64,000 nucleotides of DNA from contig RAZB01000002.1 of NCBI GenBank assembly GCA_003612515.1, forward strand, positions 224,967 to 288,966. Reading direction: 5' to 3'. The position numbers and the translations under genes are program-made. The stretch is from a bacterium D16-34. Lineage in GTDB: Bacteria; Actinomycetota; Coriobacteriia; Coriobacteriales; Eggerthellaceae. Shown here in pieces: positions 53,929 through 63,959 of this stretch; position 1 is the first letter of the stretch, and each line of letters starts with the position of its first letter. A model generated the notes under the pieces. The model saw only the letters and a program-made list of their open reading frames with translations, was not told the origin of the DNA and searched no databases.

Positions 53929-56607
53929 TTATGACAACTCTTCTAGCTGCGCAGCAATGCGCGCTAATTGATCTTGCAAGTCTGCAAGTTTCGCCTTATC
54001 TTTTTCGATAATCTCAGGAGCCGCTTTGGCTAAAAAGCCTGGGTTTGAAAGCTTCTTTTCAAACTTCTGCGCGTCTTTTGCCAGCTTATCCATCTCTTTT
54101 TGCAAGCGAACGCGCTCAGCATCAAAGTCAACATATCCGCTCAGCACCAGATAAACCTCAAGACCAGACGCCAACACAACGCTCGACTCAGCAGGTTTTT
54201 GTGCCTCAGAATCAATCAACAAAGATGCGGTATTGCCCATACTTTCTATAAGCTCGCGCTGAGCTTCCAACAAAGCGACATCTTGCGGCTCGGCCTTAAC
54301 AACAACATCAAGTGCTGTCTTTGGCGAAATACCATAGCGCGCACGCGTTGAGCGAATAGCAGAAACAGTTTCGCAAACCATCTCAATTGCTCGCTCGGCT
54401 TCCGAATCAATATAGCTTGCAAGTTCTTGCGCGTTCGGCCATGCTGCACCAATAAGATATGGCGAGCCCTTTTTGATTGGCAGCTCTTGATAAATCTCCT
54501 CGGTAACAAAGGGCATGATAGGATGCAGCAATCGCAGCGACTGATCCAGCACAAAAGCAAGATTGCGTTGACAAATTGCGCGATCCTCACTCGAACCATT
54601 GAGGCGAGCCTTGGAAAACTCAATATACCAATCGCAGAATTCATTCCAGAAAAATGCGTTAAGCTCACGAGTGATTTCACCAAACTCAAAGTTTTCATAG
54701 CAACCATCAAGTTTGGCTACCAGATGTGCCAAGCGGCTAAATATCCATTTATCAGCAGGTGTGCGTGGATCAGGATCACCTTGATCATAGCCATCCAAAT
54801 TCATGATGACGAAACGAGCAGCGTTGCGAATCTTGTTAGCGAAGTTTCGGCTACTCAAGAGCTTATCTTCGTCAAATTTAAGATCTTGTGCGCCCGTCAC
54901 CTGCATCAATAGGCCAAATCTCATGCCATCGGCGCCATAATCAACCATTAACTTAATCGGGTCTACGCCGTTACCGCGGCTTTTCGACATCGGCTTACCA
55001 TCTTTTGCCAGAACCGTCGGATGGATAATGACATGCTCAAAGGGAATTTGCTTACAGCAATACATGGATGACATTACCATGCGAGCCACCCAAAGACCCA
55101 TGATGTCACGTGCAGTTGAGAGAACCTGCGTAGGATAGCACGCTTTAATTTCAGGCGCATCCATCCCCTCTTCGGTCCAGCCCATGGTAGCAAATGGCCA
55201 CAGTTGAGACGAAAACCAGGTATCCAAAACGTCTTCGTCTTGGCGAACAGGAGCACCACAAACCGGGCATACCCCAATGTCTTCAACCGAAGCATCTTCC
55301 CAGCCGCAGCTGTCGCAATAAAACATCGGGATGCGATGACCCCACCAAAGCTGGCGTGAGATACACCAGTCTTTCAGATTCTCCAGCCAGTCAAGATAGA
55401 CTTGTTTCCAGCGTGCAGGATGGAACTGAATAGAGCCATCCTCTACAACGCGTGCAGCATCCTGCTTTAAGCCATCGACCGCCACAAACCACTGCTCAGA
55501 CTCCCAGGGCTCAAGCTTGGTATGGCAGCGATAGCACGTCATGACGCTATGCTCATGGTCTTCTATATGGTCAAGCAAACCAAGTTCATCAAATGCCGCA
55601 ACAACAGCCTCGCGTGCCTCATCGCGATCCATGCCACTGAAACGACCATAGCCTTCAACCACGTGAGCGGTTTCGTCGAAAATGTTGATGCGTTCAAGAT
55701 TATTGCGCTCACCCATTGCCCAGTCATTCGGATCATGAGCAGGTGTTACCTTGACGCAACCGGTTCCAAACTCAGTGGAAACATGCCAGTCAGAAAAAAT
55801 CGGAATCTCTCTGTCAACAAGCGGAAGCTTGACCGTCTTGCCAACCAAATGCGCAAATCGCTCATCCTTTGGATTCACTGCTACACCAGTGTCTCCCAAC
55901 ATCGTCTCAGGACGCGTAGTAGCAACGACGAGATACTCCATACCATCAACCGGCTCAGTTAACGGATAGCGAAGAAACCACAACTTACCGTCTTCGTCTA
56001 CGTATTCAGCTTCATCGTCAGCAATAGCCGTTGTGCAGTGAGGACACCAATTAACGATGCGCTTGCCACGATAAATCAGATCATCATGATACCAATCAAC
56101 AAAGAGCTTACGAACAGCCTTCACATAGGCCGGCTCCAGCGTAAAATGCTCGTCGTCATAATCGCAAGAACATCCCATGCCCTTTATCTGGTTAACGATA
56201 GTGGTGCCATATTCCTTATACCAGTCATAACATGCTTCGATAAAAGCCTCACGACCAATCTCTAGGCGGCTAATACCTTCCTGGGCAAGCTTTTTATCAA
56301 CTTTCGTCTGCGTTGAAATACCAGCGTGGTCGGTACCAAGAATCCATCGCGTGGGGCGACCTTGCATACGAGCATGGCGAATACAAGCATCTTGAATGGT
56401 GTCATTAAGCGCATGACCCATATGCAGCACACCAGTAATATTAGGTGGTGGAATAACAATGGTATAGGGGTTATCTATTTGCTCACCAAACCCTGGGGTT
56501 CGCTGAAAGTAACCTTGCGCTTGCCAAGCATCAAACAGAGGTTGCTCATGTGCTTGGAAGTCATAATCAATAGCTTTCTTTGCACTCTGTGCGTTATCCG
56601 AGGCCAT
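53929..56607 (-). CDS. valS: Valine--tRNA ligase
   Basis: An 892-residue class I ValRS. The HIGH-type motif PPPNITGVLHMGHALN and KPMSKSRGNG (KMSKS) frame the ATP site. The editing domain is present (VATTRPETMLGDTGVAV), a Cys-rich zinc module (CDSCGWED...CPVCGAP) is included, and the C-terminal coiled coil (about 820-892) that contacts tRNA is intact. It starts 49 bases after clpX in the same direction. Confidence 0.97.
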   Translation of the reverse strand: MASDNAQSAKKAIDYDFQAHEQPLFDAWQAQGYFQRTPGFGEQIDNPYTIVIPPPNITGVLHMGHALNDTIQDACIRHARMQGRPTRWILGTDHAGISTQTKVDKKLAQEGISRLEIGREAFIEACYDWYKEYGTTIVNQIKGMGCSCDYDDEHFTLEPAYVKAVRKLFVDWYHDDLIYRGKRIVNWCPHCTTAIADDEAEYVDEDGKLWFLRYPLTEPVDGMEYLVVATTRPETMLGDTGVAVNPKDERFAHLVGKTVKLPLVDREIPIFSDWHVSTEFGTGCVKVTPAHDPNDWAMGERNNLERINIFDETAHVVEGYGRFSGMDRDEAREAVVAAFDELGLLDHIEDHEHSVMTCYRCHTKLEPWESEQWFVAVDGLKQDAARVVEDGSIQFHPARWKQVYLDWLENLKDWCISRQLWWGHRIPMFYCDSCGWEDASVEDIGVCPVCGAPVRQDEDVLDTWFSSQLWPFATMGWTEEGMDAPEIKACYPTQVLSTARDIMGLWVARMVMSSMYCCKQIPFEHVIIHPTVLAKDGKPMSKSRGNGVDPIKLMVDYGADGMRFGLLMQVTGAQDLKFDEDKLLSSRNFANKIRNAARFVIMNLDGYDQGDPDPRTPADKWIFSRLAHLVAKLDGCYENFEFGEITRELNAFFWNEFCDWYIEFSKARLNGSSEDRAICQRNLAFVLDQSLRLLHPIMPFVTEEIYQELPIKKGSPYLIGAAWPNAQELASYIDSEAERAIEMVCETVSAIRSTRARYGISPKTALDVVVKAEPQDVALLEAQRELIESMGNTASLLIDSEAQKPAESSVVLASGLEVYLVLSGYVDFDAERVRLQKEMDKLAKDAQKFEKKLSNPGFLAKAAPEIIEKDKAKLADLQDQLARIAAQLEELS

Positions 56608-56656
56608 AGCCGCCCTTTCTTACCTATCTTAAAATCGAAGTTTATCGCAGGCCCTT

Positions 56657-58060
56657 CTAAGCGCTCTTTTCTTTGGTTCGCTTAGATGATGCAGGCTTTG
56701 TCTCAACAATAATAGGTTTTGTCTCACCAGTAATATCAGATGCATTAATGGTGACTACTGAAGTGCCTTTTACCTCAGGCAATTCATACATGACATCCTG
56801 TAAAACGCGTTCGCAAATTGAACGTAAACCACGAGCACCGGTACCATGTTCTACCGCCTCATGGGCTATAGCACTAAGCGCATCGTTGGTGAAGATGAGA
56901 TCGGAATTCTCAAATGCAAACATACGCTTATATTGCTTAACGAGCGCATTTTTTGGCTCGACCAAAATACGCACCAAATCCTGCTCCGAAAGCTCTGAGA
57001 GCGAAGTAATTACAGGAATACGACCAATGAATTCAGGGATCATACCAAATTTGTTGAGGTCTTCAGGCAGCACCTTAACCAACAATTCAGCCTCTGCATG
57101 CTTTTTCGATTCTGGCAACTCAGCGTTAAAACCAAGCCCGCTCTTCCCAACGCGCTCTGCAATAATATCCGACAAACCAACAAACGCCCCGCCTAAAATG
57201 AAAAGAATGTTTGTGGTGTCGATATTGATAAGCTCTTGCTGCGGATGCTTACGACCACCCTGCGGCGGTACGCTAGCTTCAGTGCCTTCGACAATCTTGA
57301 GAAGTGCCTGTTGCACACCTTCGCCAGACACATCTCGCGTAATGGAGAGGTTTTCTGCCTTACGGGCAATCTTGTCAATCTCATCAATATATATGATGCC
57401 GATTTGAGCACGCGGGATATCGAAATCTGCAGCAGTGATGAGCTTAAGCAAGATATTTTCGACATCCTCACCAACATAACCCGCCTCAGTTAAGGTAGTT
57501 GCATCAGCAATGGCAAATGGCACCTTGAGCGTTCGAGCTAACGTTTGCGCTAAAAGCGTTTTACCAGAGCCCGTAGGACCTAATAGCAAGATATTGCTCT
57601 TTGCCAACTCAACATCATCATCAGTTGCATCCGCCCCAAGGCTTATGCGCTTGTAGTGGTTATACACCGCAACTGACAAGGCCTTTTTCGCCTTCTCCTG
57701 ACCAACAACATGCTCAGAAAGTTCAGCATAGAGCTTATGAGGAGTTGGTAAATCACGCAAAATATCATCAGGGCGTGAATCGGGCTCACCTGAATCCGGT
57801 CCGACATCTTGATAATCCCTGGAATCCAGAACATGCCTGCCATAAAACGATGCATCATCTGAGTCATGATAACTATGCATGCCAAAACCTAAGTCTTGCA
57901 TCATAGCATCGGCACAGATTGCAACACACTCATCGCAAATATAGATTCCATTAGGACCAGATATCATGGCCGCAACATCATCTGAGTGTCTCCCACAAAA
58001 GGCACAAACTATCTCGTTTGGCTCTTGGGGTGGCTTTTGCGTATCCTTAGAGTTAGTCAT
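56657..58060 (-). CDS. clpX: ATP-dependent Clp protease ATP-binding subunit ClpX
   Basis: A 467-residue unfoldase. The N-terminal C4 zinc domain (Cys19, Cys22, Cys42 and Cys45) binds adaptors and substrates. The AAA+ core has Walker A GPTGSGKT near 157-164, Walker [11 protein letters not shown] and the pore/IGF-type region. The segment at about residues 62-100 between zinc domain and core is longer than in E. coli and Asp-rich. Its own tail is Lys/Ser-rich. It directly follows clpP (15 bases), its protease partner. Confidence 0.96.
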   Translation of the reverse strand: MTNSKDTQKPPQEPNEIVCAFCGRHSDDVAAMISGPNGIYICDECVAICADAMMQDLGFGMHSYHDSDDASFYGRHVLDSRDYQDVGPDSGEPDSRPDDILRDLPTPHKLYAELSEHVVGQEKAKKALSVAVYNHYKRISLGADATDDDVELAKSNILLLGPTGSGKTLLAQTLARTLKVPFAIADATTLTEAGYVGEDVENILLKLITAADFDIPRAQIGIIYIDEIDKIARKAENLSITRDVSGEGVQQALLKIVEGTEASVPPQGGRKHPQQELINIDTTNILFILGGAFVGLSDIIAERVGKSGLGFNAELPESKKHAEAELLVKVLPEDLNKFGMIPEFIGRIPVITSLSELSEQDLVRILVEPKNALVKQYKRMFAFENSDLIFTNDALSAIAHEAVEHGTGARGLRSICERVLQDVMYELPEVKGTSVVTINASDITGETKPIIVETKPASSKRTKEKSA

Positions 58061-58075
58061 TTTTACTTATCTACC

Positions 58076-58696
58076 TTATTCGCTATCAGCACGCAGTGCA
58101 CGGGACGTAGTGATCTTGTCCACTAGGCCATATGCAAGCGCCTCTTCAGCAGTCATGTAGTTATCGCGCTCGGTGTCGTTTTGAATGGTCTCTATGGTCT
58201 GACCAGTGTTTTCAGCTAAGATGCGATTCAAGCGATCGCGAGTCTTGAGCATAAAGTCAGCAACAATTGCGATCTCGGTCTGCTGTCCTTGCGCACCGCC
58301 AGATGGTTGATGAATCAACACCATCGAGTTCGGCAAACAAAGACGCTTGCCTTTAGCGCCATTAGAGAGCAGAACTGCTGCCATAGAAGCACACTCTCCC
58401 AAGCAGATGGTCGAAACGTCACACTTGATGAAGTCCATCGTGTCTAAAATAGCCAGACCAGCGGTAACTGAACCACCCGGTGAATTGATATACAGAGAAA
58501 TGTCCTTATCCGGATCTGCGCTTTCCAAATGAAGCATCTGAGCAACAACTGAATTTGCAACCTGATCATCAATCTGCTCACCTAAAAAGATAATACGTTC
58601 GTTGAGCAAACGTGAATAAATATCATAGGAACGCTCACCGCGAGGAGATTGCTCAATAACATAAGGAATCAATGCTGATTTAGTTTCCATTCCCAT
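58076..58696 (-). CDS. clpP: ATP-dependent Clp protease proteolytic subunit
   Basis: A 206-residue serine protease. The catalytic triad Ser104 (GECASMAA), His129 (VLIHQP) and Asp178 (NDTERDNYM) is complete. It forms the two-ring degradation chamber used by ClpX. I use ATG 58696, which has GAGG six bases ahead; ATGs at 58708 and 58690 are alternatives. It stands between tig and clpX, the common tig-clpP-clpX order. Confidence 0.96.
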   Translation of the reverse strand: MGMETKSALIPYVIEQSPRGERSYDIYSRLLNERIIFLGEQIDDQVANSVVAQMLHLESADPDKDISLYINSPGGSVTAGLAILDTMDFIKCDVSTICLGECASMAAVLLSNGAKGKRLCLPNSMVLIHQPSGGAQGQQTEIAIVADFMLKTRDRLNRILAENTGQTIETIQNDTERDNYMTAEEALAYGLVDKITTSRALRADSE

Positions 58697-58731
58697 ACAT
58701 AACCTCACTTAATAATCATTGTTAAAACCGC

Positions 58732-58782
58732 CTACGACCCACACCACCAGTCTGAAAACCAGACATAGCATGCAGGTCGTAG
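58732..58782 (-). terminator. Structured hairpin between tig and clpP
   Basis: Arms CTACGACC (58732-58739) and GGTCGTAG (58775-58782) enclose a second hairpin (GTCTG 58750-58754 with CAGAC 58760-58764). Reading leftward it ends in GCGGTTTTAAC, a weak T-run, so it may be a partial terminator or an mRNA-processing stem. Confidence 0.5.
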
Positions 58783-58851
58783 TTTTATAAAACATCGGAT
58801 GACACAATTGCCATGCTTATGCTCTTAATGCAAGCAGCAAAGGATGTCGAA

Positions 58852-60252
58852 CTATTTTTCTTCCTCTGACTCAGCTTCTTTGTCCTGCTTTGCTTTCTTC
58901 GAGCTCTTCTTGCTCTTCTTTTCCGGTTTCTCTTCGGTCATATCCTCAACCTCAGTTACTACCGCAGAGTCCATAAGATTCTCTACAGCCTTTGCGCGAA
59001 GTACGCCTTGACGAACGAGATGAAGCTGTCCGTTATGGAGCCACTCATCTTGCAGAGCCGCCGGATCTTCGACACCGGTCTTTGCAAACTCAGCGGTGAC
59101 ATCTTCATCAGTTGCTTCAATATTAAAGTGCTTAGCCCATGCATCGAGCGCAAGGTCTTGAGCAGTAATATCTTCAGCCTGCTTTTTCAGATCTTCTTTA
59201 AATTGGTCTGCATTAATGCCTTGGCTCATTAGATACATATCAAAGCTCATGCCTTGAGCTTGAAGCTGACGGAAGAAGTCTTGCAACAGATTTGCTTCTG
59301 CTTCCTCTTTCATGCCAGCTGGCACTTCGCCATCAAAACGCTCTTGTAACTGAGCTAAGCAAGCACCCTCCTTCAGGCGAGGCATGATGTCTTCTTTTTG
59401 CTGAGTGATAGTCTCAGAGACACGCTCGCGCAGATCTGCAACGTTTTCAAAACCGAGCGTTTCTTTAACCCATTCATCGGTCAGGTCAGGAAGAACGTTT
59501 TTCTTGACTGCCTTAATTTCGATATCGAAGTTAATCTTGTCGGTTTTGCCTTTCTGGGCTGACAAAAGCAGCGTAGGCTCTTCAGGCATATCGAGCGTAA
59601 AGGTAACAGTTTCACCCTTTTTGTGACCAATCAACTGCTCATCAAACTCGGTCGGGAACAAACCTGAACCAAGACCATAAGGGCGATTCTCGGCTGTAAG
59701 AGACAGGATCTCTTCACCTTTGTCATCAGTTGCCTTCATGGAGATGTCAACATAGCTATCCGCCTTTACCTTAGTATTAGCAGGCGTATCTTCGAGCGTG
59801 TAATAATGCTCACGCAGCGTCTCAATCTGAGTCTCAATCTCTTTGTCAGTAGCGTTTTGTACCGGAAGTTCAATAGCAACAGGTTCATAACTTGAAAGCT
59901 CTACTTCAGGCTTTACTTCTACCGTGAAAGAAAAATCAAAAGGCTTGCCGCCTTCCGCCAATTCAGGATCATCGAACTGTGGCTTAGAGATTGGATAAAT
60001 GCGAATCTCTTCGATTGCCAGTGGATATGCGTTGTTGACTACCTCATCGGTTACCGTAGCTAAAATTGCTTCTTTACCAATCGCATTGTCAATTACCGGA
60101 CGAGGAGCTTTTCCTTTACGAAAGCCCGGGAAATTATATTTGTTCGCAATGTTTTTGTATTCACGAGCAATGCGATCATCTACTTCTTTAGCGTCAACCG
60201 TAACGCTAACCTTCACCTTGTTGTCTTCTAAGGTTTCAACTTTTGTTTCCAC
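58852..60252 (-). CDS. tig: Trigger factor
   Basis: A 466-residue ribosome-bound chaperone and prolyl isomerase. The N-terminal ribosome-binding part has the signature FPGFRKGKAPR. The FKBP-type isomerase domain lies at about residues 150-240 and the helical chaperone domain follows. A Lys/Glu/Ser-rich tail of about 30 residues ends it. The usual annotation might start at the ATG at 60267 or 60285, but GGAGG lies 8 bases before the GTG at 60252, and from there the protein begins like other trigger factors. First gene of the tig-clpP-clpX-valS group. Confidence 0.95.
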   Translation of the reverse strand: METKVETLEDNKVKVSVTVDAKEVDDRIAREYKNIANKYNFPGFRKGKAPRPVIDNAIGKEAILATVTDEVVNNAYPLAIEEIRIYPISKPQFDDPELAEGGKPFDFSFTVEVKPEVELSSYEPVAIELPVQNATDKEIETQIETLREHYYTLEDTPANTKVKADSYVDISMKATDDKGEEILSLTAENRPYGLGSGLFPTEFDEQLIGHKKGETVTFTLDMPEEPTLLLSAQKGKTDKINFDIEIKAVKKNVLPDLTDEWVKETLGFENVADLRERVSETITQQKEDIMPRLKEGACLAQLQERFDGEVPAGMKEEAEANLLQDFFRQLQAQGMSFDMYLMSQGINADQFKEDLKKQAEDITAQDLALDAWAKHFNIEATDEDVTAEFAKTGVEDPAALQDEWLHNGQLHLVRQGVLRAKAVENLMDSAVVTEVEDMTEEKPEKKSKKSSKKAKQDKEAESEEEK

Positions 60253-60480
60253 GTACGTTTCCTCCATCGTTAACTCTCTAAGCAAATTTGCTTAGACGGC
60301 GTGCAAGAGCAAATACTATATTTTGTACGCAATCAGCACAAATACTTACTTTGCGCACCGACTATCAATTATCGCACATCTGTCTAGGTTCCGAAAGTGT
60401 ATGTGATGCAGGTTCACACAGAACCGATGAAAGGTGAACTCACCTCATTGCTTCAAACACACGCAAAACCGCTTCATACG

Positions 60481-60506
60481 AAAAAGCAGCCATAGTCGGC
60501 TGCTTT
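60481..60506 (-). terminator. Terminator after tRNA-Leu
   Basis: Arms AAAGCAGCC (60483-60491) and GGCTGCTTT (60498-60506) form a stem with a 6-base loop. Reading leftward it ends in TTTTT. It lies just past the CCA end of the tRNA. Confidence 0.8.
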
Positions 60507-60514
60507 GTTTGTCG

Positions 60515-60599
60515 TGGTGCGGGCGAAAGGACTTGAACCTTCACGAGTCACCTCGCCAGAACCTAAATCTGGTGCGTCTGCCAATTCCGCCACGCCCGC
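60515..60599 (-). tRNA. tRNA-Leu (anticodon UAG)
   Basis: A type II tRNA on the reverse strand with acceptor pairs GCGGGCG/CGCCCGC, discriminator A and an encoded CCA. The anticodon stem-loop CCAGATTTAGGTTCTGG gives anticodon UAG, and a long variable arm (GCGAGGTGACTCGT) confirms leucine. TTCAAGT in the T-loop is standard. The remaining bases 60600-60864 hold only the sstT promoter region. Confidence 0.95.
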
Positions 60600-60864
60600 A
60601 CTAATTGCTTTCAGGTACCTCAAATAAAGCTTTAAGCCCATCATTAGCTTGCGAAAGCTTGTCTATATTAGCAGAACTTTATCTCAGTTGGTGCGATATT
60701 TTAGATTTTACGTATCCACGCATAATTAACAAATATGTCCGCAGAGCCACCATATTTGCATCTTAATTCTGCCTTGTCCTACAAACCATATGAGTCTGTT
60801 ACACTAGATCTATAAGGTGTTATATGTTTTATATATGACATGATGCAAGAAAGGACATACAAAC

Positions 60865-62127
60865 ATGGATTATGTCAAACGCGCCGCTAAAGCTTGGAAC
60901 TCCATTAGCCTTATCAAGCGCATCCTCGTTGGTCTTTGTATTGGCGTTATTTTAGCGCTTTTAGTGCCAGGAATTGCCGCTATTGAGCTTTTGGGAACAC
61001 TATTTGTGTCTGCCTTGAAAGCAGTAGCCCCTATTTTGGTTTTCTTTCTCGTTATCAGCGCGCTTGCAAACGCAAAATCTTCTGGCGCCATGGGCACCGT
61101 CGTTGCACTCTATGTTGTCTCAACTTTTGTCGCTGCGCTTGTTGCTGTAATTGCATCCAGCATCTTCCCAGTAAACCTAGAGCTTGTTGTTGCCGCTGAA
61201 GACCAAGCTGCGCCTTCTGATGTAGCAACTGTTTTAGTAACAGTCATCACAAATGCAGTTGCTAACCCAGTGGAAGCACTTACTAACGCAAACTATCTTG
61301 GCATCTTGCTCTGGGCTGTACTTTTAGGTATTGCACTGCGCATTGCTTCTGATTCCACCAAAGAAGTTTTCTCCAGCATCTCAAACGCTGTATCAACAGT
61401 TGTTCGCTGGGTAATCTCTTTAGCGCCATTTGGTATCTTAGGTTTGGTTTACACTTCAGTAGGCAACAACGGTCCTGAAATCTTTACACTTTATGGCCGT
61501 TTGCTTCTCGTGTTGGTTGGCTGCATGCTCTTTATCGCGCTTGTCACCAATCCCCTCATTGTATTCTGGGGTATTCACAAAAACCCGTATCCGCTCGTTT
61601 TTCGTTGCTTAAAAGACTCTGGCTTAACGGCATTCTTTACTCGCAGCTCCGCAGCAAATATTCCGGTAAATATGGAATTGTGTCGAAAGCTCGGTCTTAA
61701 TAAAGATAATTACTCAGTATCTATTCCGTTGGGTGCAACCATCAATATGGCAGGTGCGGCTGTTACCATTACCGTAATGACCATGATGGCCGCTCATACC
61801 TTAGGCATCTCAATTAACCCACTTACCGCAATCATCTTGAGTGTGCTTGCTGCAGTTTCTGCTTGCGGCGCTTCTGGTGTTGCAGGTGGCTCACTGTTGC
61901 TTATTCCACTTGCGTGCTCGCTGTTTGGCATCCCCAATGATATCGCTATGCAGGTTGTAGGCATTGGCTTTATTATTGGCGTTGTCCAAGACTCTTGCGA
62001 AACCGCACTTAATTCTTCTTCGGACGTGCTATTTACCGCTACTGCAGAAATGCGCGATTGGCGCAAGCAAGGCAAAGAAATCACTATTAGCAAAACCGAT
62101 GAGTTTTCAGCAGACGAACTTGACTAA
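60865..62127 (+). CDS. sstT: Na+:serine/threonine symporter SstT
   Basis: A 420-residue transporter of the dicarboxylate/amino acid:cation symporter family, close to SstT. The start ([24 protein letters not shown]), the [21 protein letters not shown] block (SstT-type serine-rich hairpin) and [17 protein letters not shown] ion/substrate region are characteristic. The [22 protein letters not shown] tip and [13 protein letters not shown] follow. It imports Ser and Thr with Na+. GAAAGGAC precedes ATG 60865. Serine uptake may relate to serA elsewhere in the window, without a visible shared signal. Confidence 0.95.
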   Translation: MDYVKRAAKAWNSISLIKRILVGLCIGVILALLVPGIAAIELLGTLFVSALKAVAPILVFFLVISALANAKSSGAMGTVVALYVVSTFVAALVAVIASSIFPVNLELVVAAEDQAAPSDVATVLVTVITNAVANPVEALTNANYLGILLWAVLLGIALRIASDSTKEVFSSISNAVSTVVRWVISLAPFGILGLVYTSVGNNGPEIFTLYGRLLLVLVGCMLFIALVTNPLIVFWGIHKNPYPLVFRCLKDSGLTAFFTRSSAANIPVNMELCRKLGLNKDNYSVSIPLGATINMAGAAVTITVMTMMAAHTLGISINPLTAIILSVLAAVSACGASGVAGGSLLLIPLACSLFGIPNDIAMQVVGIGFIIGVVQDSCETALNSSSDVLFTATAEMRDWRKQGKEITISKTDEFSADELD

Positions 62128-62146
62128 TTTATCGTTGACATAGACG

Positions 62147-62180
62147 TATAAAGAAAGGGCGCGTGCGCCCTTTCTTTATA
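62147..62180. terminator. Bidirectional terminator between sstT and the NYN gene
   Basis: A perfect inverted repeat with 16-base arms around a 2-base centre (TATAAAGAAAGGGCGC and its complement, 62147-62162 and 62165-62180). With A-runs on one side and T-runs on the other, it can stop both convergent transcripts. Confidence 0.85.
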
Positions 62181-62214
62181 CGAACTTTTGCTCTCTAACC
62201 CGCTACAACCCGCT

Positions 62215-63435
62215 TTAGTCAATCAACCGAGCGACATACATCTTGTCATCTTTTACCACTTCTATACCAGATAAACTCGCAACATAAGTACGCAGTTGCG
62301 TGAAGCCTAAGTCACGTACCTTAAAGTTTTTAAATTGCGCACGTACGCGTTTCCCTAAATCAGAGAGATTCATAGACTTTTGAGGCTGACCTTTAAGCAG
62401 CTGGCGAATAAACTCATCAGGCGTTACTGTGCGCTTTTCTCTTCTTGTGCGTTTAGGCTTTTGCTCTTGCTCGCCAGACTCAACGTCTGCCACCGTTAAT
62501 TGATTAACGCCCTTTTGGGTGCCTCCCTCTGAACCGCCTAAAGCCACCTTTGGCTTTTCATGACGCCTTCTTAGTGAGCGCTTTGGATTGTTGGCTTTAT
62601 CGATGCCAGGTTTTTCTGCTTCATTATTTGAAACCGCTACTTCGCTTTCGTGGGCTTTATCCCCCATCTTTTCTTCGACATCTGAAGCCTCGGCCAACAC
62701 GACTGCCACCGAGCTGCCATCTTTAATGATATCTACGCTATCGAATTTCTCCAATAGCTTTGAAAGTAAGCTCGTGCCATAACTGCGCACGTCAAAATCT
62801 GGGTAGCGCTTTAATAAACGCGAACCCACTTCACCTAAGCCAGTAGATTTACCATTGTTGGTATTATCAGTGATGATCGTAATGATAGCTCGCTCAACCT
62901 GTTCTATGGTAGGTCCTGAATTGTGCGCCTGCGAAGGCGGTGCAGTAACATTTCGCGTGCGAACTTTTTCGTTTCGTCCATTCGAATCGGCTACTAAAAG
63001 TTCAAGCACCGTAAAAATATCGCATGCACGTCGAAATGGAATAGGGGTCTTCTTCTCCCCCATCCCGATCACCGTAAGCCCGCTTTCGCGCAGTCGCGAA
63101 GCGAGGCGAGTAAAATCACTATCGCTACTTACGATACAAAATCCATCAACGGATCCGCCGTAGAGAATATCCATAGCGTCAATAATCATTGCAGAGTCAG
63201 TAGCGTTTTTGCCCTGCGTATAACCAAATTGCTGGATAGGGCTAATTGAGTTCTCCAGAAGTGCGTCTTTCCATTTGGCATGAAGCGACAACGTCCAATC
63301 ACCATAGATTCGCTTTATAGTAACCGTGCCATACTTAGACAACTCATCATTGATTGGCTTGATGTATTTTGCAGATACATTGTCTGCATCTATAAGTAAA
63401 GCAAAACGTTTTTCGGACGAAGTTTTAATTTCCAT
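62215..63435 (-). CDS. NYN-domain ribonuclease-like protein with two LOTUS/OST-HTH domains
   Basis: A 406-residue protein. The N-terminal NYN (PIN-like, LabA/DUF88) domain, about residues 8-150, has the acidic metal-site motifs LLIDADN (Asp16, Asp18), ATDSAMIIDAMD and SSDSDFTRLASRLRESG. Two OST-HTH/LOTUS domains follow, at about 175-255 and 335-405. Each has a small helical bundle ending in a VVKDDKMYVA-like strand. The linker is charged and low-complexity. This order recalls eukaryotic MARF1-like RNA regulators. It probably cuts or binds RNA; the target is unknown. AAGGAA precedes ATG 63435. Single gene. Confidence 0.88.
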   Translation of the reverse strand: MEIKTSSEKRFALLIDADNVSAKYIKPINDELSKYGTVTIKRIYGDWTLSLHAKWKDALLENSISPIQQFGYTQGKNATDSAMIIDAMDILYGGSVDGFCIVSSDSDFTRLASRLRESGLTVIGMGEKKTPIPFRRACDIFTVLELLVADSNGRNEKVRTRNVTAPPSQAHNSGPTIEQVERAIITIITDNTNNGKSTGLGEVGSRLLKRYPDFDVRSYGTSLLSKLLEKFDSVDIIKDGSSVAVVLAEASDVEEKMGDKAHESEVAVSNNEAEKPGIDKANNPKRSLRRRHEKPKVALGGSEGGTQKGVNQLTVADVESGEQEQKPKRTRREKRTVTPDEFIRQLLKGQPQKSMNLSDLGKRVRAQFKNFKVRDLGFTQLRTYVASLSGIEVVKDDKMYVARLID

Positions 63436-63565
63436 GACGATTCCTTGGTAACCATTTTATGTGCAAAGCGTATGTGTTGTTAAACTAATACTACCTTACT
63501 TGAATCCAAAAGCGCCGTTCATCTGACACTTGGAATAATGCTGACATTATTTGGCAAGTTGGTAC

Positions 63566-63594
63566 TTGCAACAACGCTGAACTAATCGTATACT
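63566..63594 (+). promoter_or_regulatory. Promoter of the tRNA-His/tRNA-Lys pair
   Basis: A -35 box TTGCAA (63566-63571), an exact 17-base spacer and a -10 box TATACT (63589-63594), 16 bases before tRNA-His. This is a near-consensus housekeeping promoter. Confidence 0.75.
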
Positions 63595-63610
63595 TTTGCC
63601 TTGCGTCTTG

Positions 63611-63687
63611 GTGGGTGTAGTTCAGTTGGCTAGAACGCCAGATTGTGGCTCTGGAGGTCGTCGGTTCGAGTCCGATCATCCACCCCA
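63611..63687 (+). tRNA. tRNA-His (anticodon GUG)
   Basis: Acceptor GTGGGTG/CATCCAC with discriminator C and, at 63610, the extra 5' G typical of histidine tRNA. The anticodon stem-loop CCAGATTGTGGCTCTGG gives GUG, the T-loop GGTTCGAGTCC is standard, and CCA is encoded (63685-63687). Confidence 0.96.
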
Positions 63688-63769
63688 TCGCAACTTTGAA
63701 AAAACGCTTGCATGCTAAGAACTATTGCAATAGAATTATTTCTTGTCGCGCAAACGTTGCAAAACATAA

Positions 63770-63845
63770 GCTCCGTTAGCTTAGTTGGTAGAGCAGGGGA
63801 CTCTTAATCCCAAGGTCGAAGGTTCGAGTCCTTCACGGAGCACCA
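63770..63845 (+). tRNA. tRNA-Lys (anticodon CUU)
   Basis: Acceptor GCTCCGT/ACGGAGC, discriminator A, encoded CCA (63843-63845). The anticodon loop CTCTTAA within GGGGA/TCCC gives CUU, so lysine. The T-arm GGTTCGAGTCC is standard. It lies 82 bases after tRNA-His, in the same direction, and is followed by a terminator. Confidence 0.95.
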
Positions 63846-63856
63846 CTTAAAACTAC

Positions 63857-63877
63857 AGGTCGTAAGACCTTTTTTTA
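63857..63877 (+). terminator. Terminator after tRNA-Lys
   Basis: AGGTC (63857-63861) and GACCT (63866-63870) pair around a four-base loop and are followed by a run of T, 12 bases after the tRNA's CCA. Confidence 0.8.
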
Positions 63878-63903
63878 TGCGCACAATCGGGTGTAGCAAC
63901 AAA

Positions 63904-63926
63904 ATGGGCGCCACATGGGCGCCCAT
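63904..63926 (-). terminator. Terminator of a leftward gene entering from the right edge
   Basis: Arms ATGGGCGCC (63904-63912) and GGCGCCCAT (63918-63926) pair perfectly around a five-base loop; reading leftward TTTTGTTG follows. It implies a leftward transcript arriving from beyond 64000. Confidence 0.7.
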
Positions 63927-63959
63927 CGTGGGTTATAGGACAAAAAACGTGTCCGGATG

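Noticed and set aside
56673..57407. A 244-codon open frame on the + strand across clpX
   Set aside because: It lies entirely opposite a conserved clpX, has a biased low-complexity composition (Ser/Ile/Arg) and no ribosome-binding site or known motif; a shadow of the real gene.
60253..60285. Longer trigger factor start at 60285 or 60267
   Set aside because: A GGAGG lies in what would be coding sequence, 8 bases before a GTG whose product aligns with other trigger factor N-termini.
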